NCBI GenBank assembly: GCA_027295405.1
Contig: JAPUKZ010000307.1
Coordinates: forward strand, 1 to 42,051
From: Gammaproteobacteria bacterium
GTDB lineage: Bacteria > Pseudomonadota > Gammaproteobacteria > Pseudomonadales > Halieaceae
DNA: 42,051 bases
Direction: 5' to 3'
Shown: positions 38,514 to 42,051 of the stretch, one piece after another
Layout of the letters: each line of letters starts with the position of its first letter
Position numbering within the stretch: position 1 is the first letter of the stretch
Position numbers and translations under genes: made by a program
The notes under the pieces: model-generated
Databases searched by the model: none
What the model saw: the letters and a program-made list of their open reading frames with translations, nothing else
Told to the model about the DNA's origin: nothing

Positions 38514-40541
38514 TTAGTGAACATCTTTCCAGTACTCGCGGTTAAGCAGCCAGGTGAAGACAAAAAACAGTGCTATGAATAACAGGACGTAAACGCCCAG
38601 TCGCTCGCGCTCGACCGCGGCAGGTTCGCCTGTATAGGCCAGAAAGTTGACCAGATCGTACATCGCCGCGTCGTACTCCGCGGGCGACAACTCACCCGGC
38701 TCGGCGATGGTGAACCGACTGCAGGGGCCCTCGAGAATGTCTTTACCGGTGAGCGGATCACGCCTGATGCCATCGTTGGCGGCAGCCACTGGCCCCATGG
38801 CACACTCCTGCAAGCCCTGGAGCTCCAGCAATACATGGGGCATGCCCACATCGGGAAAGGCCTTGTTGTTCACACCATAAGGTCGACTCGGGTCCGCGTA
38901 AAAGGTACGCAGGTAGGTATACAGCCAATCTGTGCCGCGCGCGCGGGCCACCAGCGTCAGGTCCGGTGGCGTCGCACCAAACCATTTCTTGGCCATGTCC
39001 TTGTCCATGGCATTGTCCATCAATGCACCCACCTTCTGATCCGTATCAAACATCAGGTTGGCCTGCATCAGCTCGATCGGAATTGCGAGATCATTGGCGA
39101 CGCGCTCGTAACGCGAGTACTGCAGGGAATGACAGCCGAAGCAGTAGTTCATGTACAACCTGGCGCCCCTCTGCAATGACGCCTTGTCATGCAGATTGGG
39201 CTGCATGGGGTCCAGATGCACGCCGGGGCCGCCTGAGCCTGCCGCCTTGAGAGGAAGAATGCACAATAGCAAAATCAGGGCCAATCCAGCAATTGAACCC
39301 AATAAACCGATGCCCCCGTCATCTGTGGTCCGCTCCGGCACGGGTTTGGTCCTCTCCAAGGACGTCCAGATCGGCATCAGGAGAAAGAAGCCAAAGTAGA
39401 TAATGGCGCAGATCTGGGCCAAAAGCGTGCGCTCCGGGGTCGGCGACTTCACACCCAGGACACCCAGAATAATGAACGACGCCGTGAACAGGACCAGCAT
39501 CAGTTTGGTCATGTTGCCCCTGTATCGCCAGGATTTCACAGGGCTGCGATCCAACCACGGCAGAATGAAAGGTATCGCCACCGATGCCGCAAAGGCAATA
39601 AAACCCCAGAATTTATCCGGGACCGCGCGCAACACCGAATAGAAAGGAGTGAAATACCAGGTCGGTGCAATGTGCTCGGGCGTCTTCAGAGAATTGGCCT
39701 GTTCGAAGTTGGGACCTTCCAGGAAGAAACCACCCATTTCCGGAAAGAAGAACATGATCGTGCAAAATACAAACAGGAATACAGCCACCGCCTGCAAGTC
39801 GTGCACGGTGTAGTAGGGGTGAAAGGCCACACCATCCAGTGGAATGCCATTTTCATCCTTGTGTTTCTTGATATCAACGCCATCCGGGTTGTTGGAACCG
39901 ACCTCGTGCAGTGCCAGCAGGTGTAGTAGCACCAACGCTAGCAAAACAATGGGTAAAGCCACCACATGCAGGGCGAAGAAACGGTTGAGGGTAATACCGG
40001 AGATCAGGTAGTCACCGCGAATCCAGGTAACAATGTCTTCGCCAAAATAGGGGATCGCACCAAACAGGGAAATAATAACCTGTGCACCCCAGTAGGACAT
40101 CTGACCCCAGGGCAGCACATAACCGACAAAGGCTTCTGCCATCAGTGCCAGAAAGATGAGCATACCGAATATCCAGATCAGCTCGCGTGGCTTCTGATAG
40201 GATCCGTACAACAGCGCCCGAAACATATGCAAGTAGACCACGATAAAAAAGGCTGAGGCGCCGGTGGAGTGCATATAGCGCAGAATCCAGCCGTAGTCGA
40301 CATCGCGCATGATGTACTCGACCGAAGCGAAGGCGCCCTCGGCACTGGGATTGTAGCTCATGGTCAGCCAGATGCCGGTCAACAGCTGGTTGACCAGTAT
40401 TAGCAGAGCCAGTACGCCGAAGAAGTACCAGAAATTAAAGTTCTTGGGAGCGTAGTAGGCACCCATATGGGTATCCCAGGCACGCACGATAGGCAAGCGG
40501 GCATCAACCCAGTCTCTCAATCCGATGAGAAGCTTATTCAT
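38514..40541 (-). CDS. fused cytochrome b / cytochrome c1 (FbcH-like) of ubiquinol-cytochrome c reductase
   Basis: Single uninterrupted 675 aa ORF: cytochrome b (residues 1 to ~405, WGAQVIISLFGAIPYFGEDI, PTWYFTPFYSVLR) followed by c1 (CFGCH at residues 467-471, C-terminal TM anchor). Confidence 0.93.
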   Translation of the reverse strand: MNKLLIGLRDWVDARLPIVRAWDTHMGAYYAPKNFNFWYFFGVLALLILVNQLLTGIWLTMSYNPSAEGAFASVEYIMRDVDYGWILRYMHSTGASAFFIVVYLHMFRALLYGSYQKPRELIWIFGMLIFLALMAEAFVGYVLPWGQMSYWGAQVIISLFGAIPYFGEDIVTWIRGDYLISGITLNRFFALHVVALPIVLLALVLLHLLALHEVGSNNPDGVDIKKHKDENGIPLDGVAFHPYYTVHDLQAVAVFLFVFCTIMFFFPEMGGFFLEGPNFEQANSLKTPEHIAPTWYFTPFYSVLRAVPDKFWGFIAFAASVAIPFILPWLDRSPVKSWRYRGNMTKLMLVLFTASFIILGVLGVKSPTPERTLLAQICAIIYFGFFLLMPIWTSLERTKPVPERTTDDGGIGLLGSIAGLALILLLCILPLKAAGSGGPGVHLDPMQPNLHDKASLQRGARLYMNYCFGCHSLQYSRYERVANDLAIPIELMQANLMFDTDQKVGALMDNAMDKDMAKKWFGATPPDLTLVARARGTDWLYTYLRTFYADPSRPYGVNNKAFPDVGMPHVLLELQGLQECAMGPVAAANDGIRRDPLTGKDILEGPCSRFTIAEPGELSPAEYDAAMYDLVNFLAYTGEPAAVERERLGVYVLLFIALFFVFTWLLNREYWKDVH

Positions 40542-41137
40542 CAGGCTGCCTCCTCGTCCACGCCGATTATAATGACGTTCTCGCTCTCATAGGTATAGGG
40601 CGGAATCACGAGGTTGGTCGAGGCGGGAACCCCTGCGTAGACGCGTCCGGCCAGGTCAAATTTGGAACCGTGACAGGGACAGAAAAATCCGCCCAGCCAG
40701 GAGTCGCCACCAAGATCCACCGCGCCCACTTCCGGGCGAAACTTCGGGGTACAACCCAAATGGGTGCACAAACCGACCATGACCAAGATCTCCGGCCTGA
40801 TCGCGCGTGACTTCATATCCACATAGGCGGGCTGCGTTGAAATGGCTGAGTCCGGGTCCTTCAACTCCCCATCCAGTTTGGCCAGGTCATCAATCTGCTG
40901 GGGGGTGCGGTGCATGACATAGACCGGTTTGCCGCGCCACTCGACCACGACCATCTGGCCGGGCTCAACCCTGCTGATATCGAACTTTACCGGCGCGCCC
41001 GCCGCCTTGGCCCTGGCACTGGGATTCCAGGAACCCAGAAACGGAACCGCTATACCCACCACTCCGGCCGCACCGACTGCGCTGGTGGCAGCCGTCAAAA
41101 AGCGCCTGCGGCCAGTATTCACGCCGTCACTACTCAT
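40541..41137 (-). CDS. petA: ubiquinol-cytochrome c reductase iron-sulfur subunit
   Basis: Tat-like GRRRFLTAATSAVGAAG; Rieske motifs CTHLGC and CPCHGS. Confidence 0.96.
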   Translation of the reverse strand: MSSDGVNTGRRRFLTAATSAVGAAGVVGIAVPFLGSWNPSARAKAAGAPVKFDISRVEPGQMVVVEWRGKPVYVMHRTPQQIDDLAKLDGELKDPDSAISTQPAYVDMKSRAIRPEILVMVGLCTHLGCTPKFRPEVGAVDLGGDSWLGGFFCPCHGSKFDLAGRVYAGVPASTNLVIPPYTYESENVIIIGVDEEAA

Positions 41138-41341
41138 GATTTTCTCCCAAATCTGACTTCGGCACTGAGGGCGCACCGAGGGGAAAGCACAAAACGCTGC
41201 AAATGGTAATGATTTTACTGTTGTGTGACAAGGATAACCCCATGAAATACCTGTCTTAAATCAACAATATAAAATCCGTCGTCTGCCACCGGCAGAGCGC
41301 CCCGGTGGAGTGTCATCGCGCGTGCCTTAAGACCTGCGCAT

Positions 41342-41382
41342 AAAAAAACGTCCAGCGGACAAACCAGGCTGGACGCTTTTTT
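41342..41382. terminator. bidirectional rho-independent terminator between rpsI and petA
   Basis: aaaaaaa-cgtccagc…gctggacg-cttttttc; 8-bp arms with A-tract and T-tract. Confidence 0.8.
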
Positions 41383-41401
41383 CGAATACAGCAAAAAAAA
41401 C

Positions 41402-41794
41402 TTAGCGTTTGGAGTACTGAGGTCTCTTGCGGGCCTTGCGCAAACCTACCTTCTTGCGCTCAACAGCTCGTGCATCGCGAGTGACATACCCGGCACCGCG
41501 CAGGGCGCCACGCAGTGACTCATCATACTCCAGCAGCGCACGGGTAATGCCATGGCGAATCGCACCGGCCTGACCAAAGCTGCCACCACCACAGACGGTG
41601 ACGCTGACATCGAACTTGTCGTTCAACTCAACCAGTTGTAGGGGCTGACGCACAATCATACGTGCTACTTCACGGCCAAAGTACTGGTCCAGCGGGCGCT
41701 TGTTGACAGTAATGCTGCCAGCGCCGTTTTTCAGGTAAACGCGCGCCGTAGCGGTCTTGCGGCGGCCGGTTCCATAGTATTGAGTAACTGACAT
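41402..41794 (-). CDS. rpsI: 30S ribosomal protein S9
   Basis: [18 protein letters not shown]…[14 protein letters not shown]. Confidence 0.98.
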   Translation of the reverse strand: MSVTQYYGTGRRKTATARVYLKNGAGSITVNKRPLDQYFGREVARMIVRQPLQLVELNDKFDVSVTVCGGGSFGQAGAIRHGITRALLEYDESLRGALRGAGYVTRDARAVERKKVGLRKARKRPQYSKR

Positions 41795-41806
41795 AGCGGA
41801 ATTCCG

Positions 41807-42051
41807 TTAGATATTCAGGGGCTGTGGCTGCTGCGCAGTGTGCGGGTGATCCGGGCCGGCATAAACCTTCAATTTCTTGAACATGGCGCGTCCCAGGGGA
41901 TTGCGCGGCAACATGCCTTTCACGGCGCGCTGCAGGACACGCTCCGGCGCTTTGTCTATCAGCTTTTCAAAGGACAAGGACTTGAGCCCACCGGGATAGC
42001 CGCTGTGGTGGTGGTACATTTTATCGGTAGCCTTGGCGCCGGTCACTTTCA
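41807..42051 (-). CDS. rplM: 50S ribosomal protein L13 (5' end outside window)
   Basis: [15 protein letters not shown]…[34 protein letters not shown]. Confidence 0.97.
   Translation of the reverse strand, partial: KVTGAKATDKMYHHHSGYPGGLKSLSFEKLIDKAPERVLQRAVKGMLPRNPLGRAMFKKLKVYAGPDHPHTAQQPQPLNI

Noticed and set aside
1-42051. CRISPR arrays, tRNA/rRNA genes, prophage, toxin-antitoxin or restriction modules
   Set aside because: None seen on reading the ORF set and intergenic regions; only rnpB was recognised among structured RNAs.

Overview
The window looks like a ~42 kb piece of a GC-rich gammaproteobacterial chromosome (marine OM60/Halieaceae-like is a guess from gene content only). About 34 kb is conserved core, mostly on the minus strand: rplM-rpsI, petA plus a cytochrome b/c1 gene that is one continuous ORF, sspA-sspB, then dolP/diaA/yraN/lpoA (plus strand) divergent from rsmI, rnpB, and the full dcw cell-wall/division cluster (mraZ-rsmH-ftsL-ftsI-murE-murF-mraY-murD-ftsW-murG-murC-ddl-ftsQ-ftsA-ftsZ), followed by an M23 peptidase, secA, argJ and mutT. 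The left ~8.4 kb is accessory: DUF1330, haloalkane dehalogenase, two LLM-class oxidoreductases, a GST/TetR pair, a GGDEF/EAL protein, and three decayed gene remnants (GH29 fucosidase-like, LLM-like, sulfatase). The observations most worth a second look are: a 183-bp element with 29-bp perfect terminal inverted repeats that fills the yraN-diaA spacer; the fused cytochrome b/c1 gene; a fucosidase remnant and a sulfatase remnant in the same accessory block; the absence of lpxC from its usual place beside ftsZ, where a terminator is found instead; and a well-formed MraZ operator/promoter. I did not find a clear new defence or multi-gene system. The 183-bp element is the best candidate for something undescribed.
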